Assembly: GCA_026992375.1 (NCBI GenBank)
Contig: JALXAF010000229.1
Coordinates: forward strand, 1 to 20,591
Reading direction: 5' to 3'
Origin: Anaerolineae bacterium
GTDB taxonomy: Bacteria; Chloroflexota; Anaerolineae; J102
Length of the DNA: 20,591 nucleotides
The notes under the pieces were generated by a model. It made no database searches. It was not told the DNA's origin and worked only from the letters and a program-made list of their open reading frames with translations. Position numbers and translations under genes: made by a program. Position 1 is the stretch's first letter, and the number at the start of each line of letters is the position of its first letter. Of the stretch, positions 20,541 through 20,591 are shown one piece after another.

Positions 20541-20591
20541 ATGGGGTTTCTTTCGATGGGAATAGGACTATTGGCATTGCTGGCGGCTGTG
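20541..20591 (+). CDS. Possible start of a membrane or secreted protein, cut by window end
   Basis: ATG 20541 follows GGAGGGG (20529-20535) at 5 bp. The 17 visible codons (MGFLSMGIGLLALLAAV) look like the start of a signal peptide or membrane helix. The same frame is open back to ATG 20445, where AAGGA is also suitably placed, so the start is unresolved. A competing plus frame one base earlier is open from 20306 to the window end and encodes a Pro-rich stretch (APLPNWKGLPYDPIPVSP) that also looks plausible. The interval cannot be settled without the downstream sequence. Confidence 0.35.
   Translation, partial: MGFLSMGIGLLALLAAV

Overview
The window reads as a chromosomal segment from a moderately GC-rich bacterium, most likely a member of the Chloroflexota (Anaerolineae or a related class). 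That placement is inference. It rests on an HTH/NB-ARC/WD40 STAND regulator with 42-residue blades, a DUF285 (BspA-like) secreted repeat protein with a C-terminal membrane anchor, a GH1 glucosidase under a LacI-type operator, and word-like dispersed repeats between genes. No rRNA or tRNA gene is visible to settle it.

Left part (1-5730): a GH1 beta-glucosidase (minus) is bracketed by modular direct repeats, and a 14-bp LacI/CcpA-like operator lies just upstream of its start. A repeat-rich gap of about 700 bp follows. Next comes a stand-alone class V aminotransferase resembling the N-terminal half of molybdenum cofactor sulfurase (minus). A divergent intergenic region carries a sigma70-like promoter, several predicted hairpins and an intrinsic-terminator-like hairpin, so it may hold a structured leader or small RNA. 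It precedes glutamate dehydrogenase gdhA (plus), which ends in a clear terminator.

Thiamine block (5811-10830): on the minus strand a TPP riboswitch and an attenuator-like hairpin precede thiamine pyrophosphokinase (thiN), a ThiB-type lipoprotein and a zinc-ribbon SAM methyltransferase. The last two overlap by ATGA. A small HTH antitoxin-like gene on the plus strand separates this operon from the fused two-domain permease ThiP. The cluster therefore encodes thiamine capture, import and pyrophosphorylation, but the ATPase ThiQ is not in the window.

Central block (11082-15957): a lone mreB with its own TATAAT promoter, and upstream of it a 1213-residue STAND protein (HTH, NB-ARC, pentapeptide-like segment, 14 WD40 blades).

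Right part (15958-20591) looks accessory. It holds a long 18-bp-arm palindrome, a small orphan gene of unknown function, about 500 bp without a convincing gene, and the DUF285 surface protein with 13 near-identical repeats. Its terminator is followed by a long open frame without an ATG (possible gene remnant), another dispersed palindromic repeat, and possibly the start of a gene cut by the window edge.

I did not find a demonstrably new system. The best candidates for a second look are the structured region before gdhA, the STAND protein with its divergent small orphan gene, and the methyltransferase embedded in the riboswitch-controlled thiamine operon.
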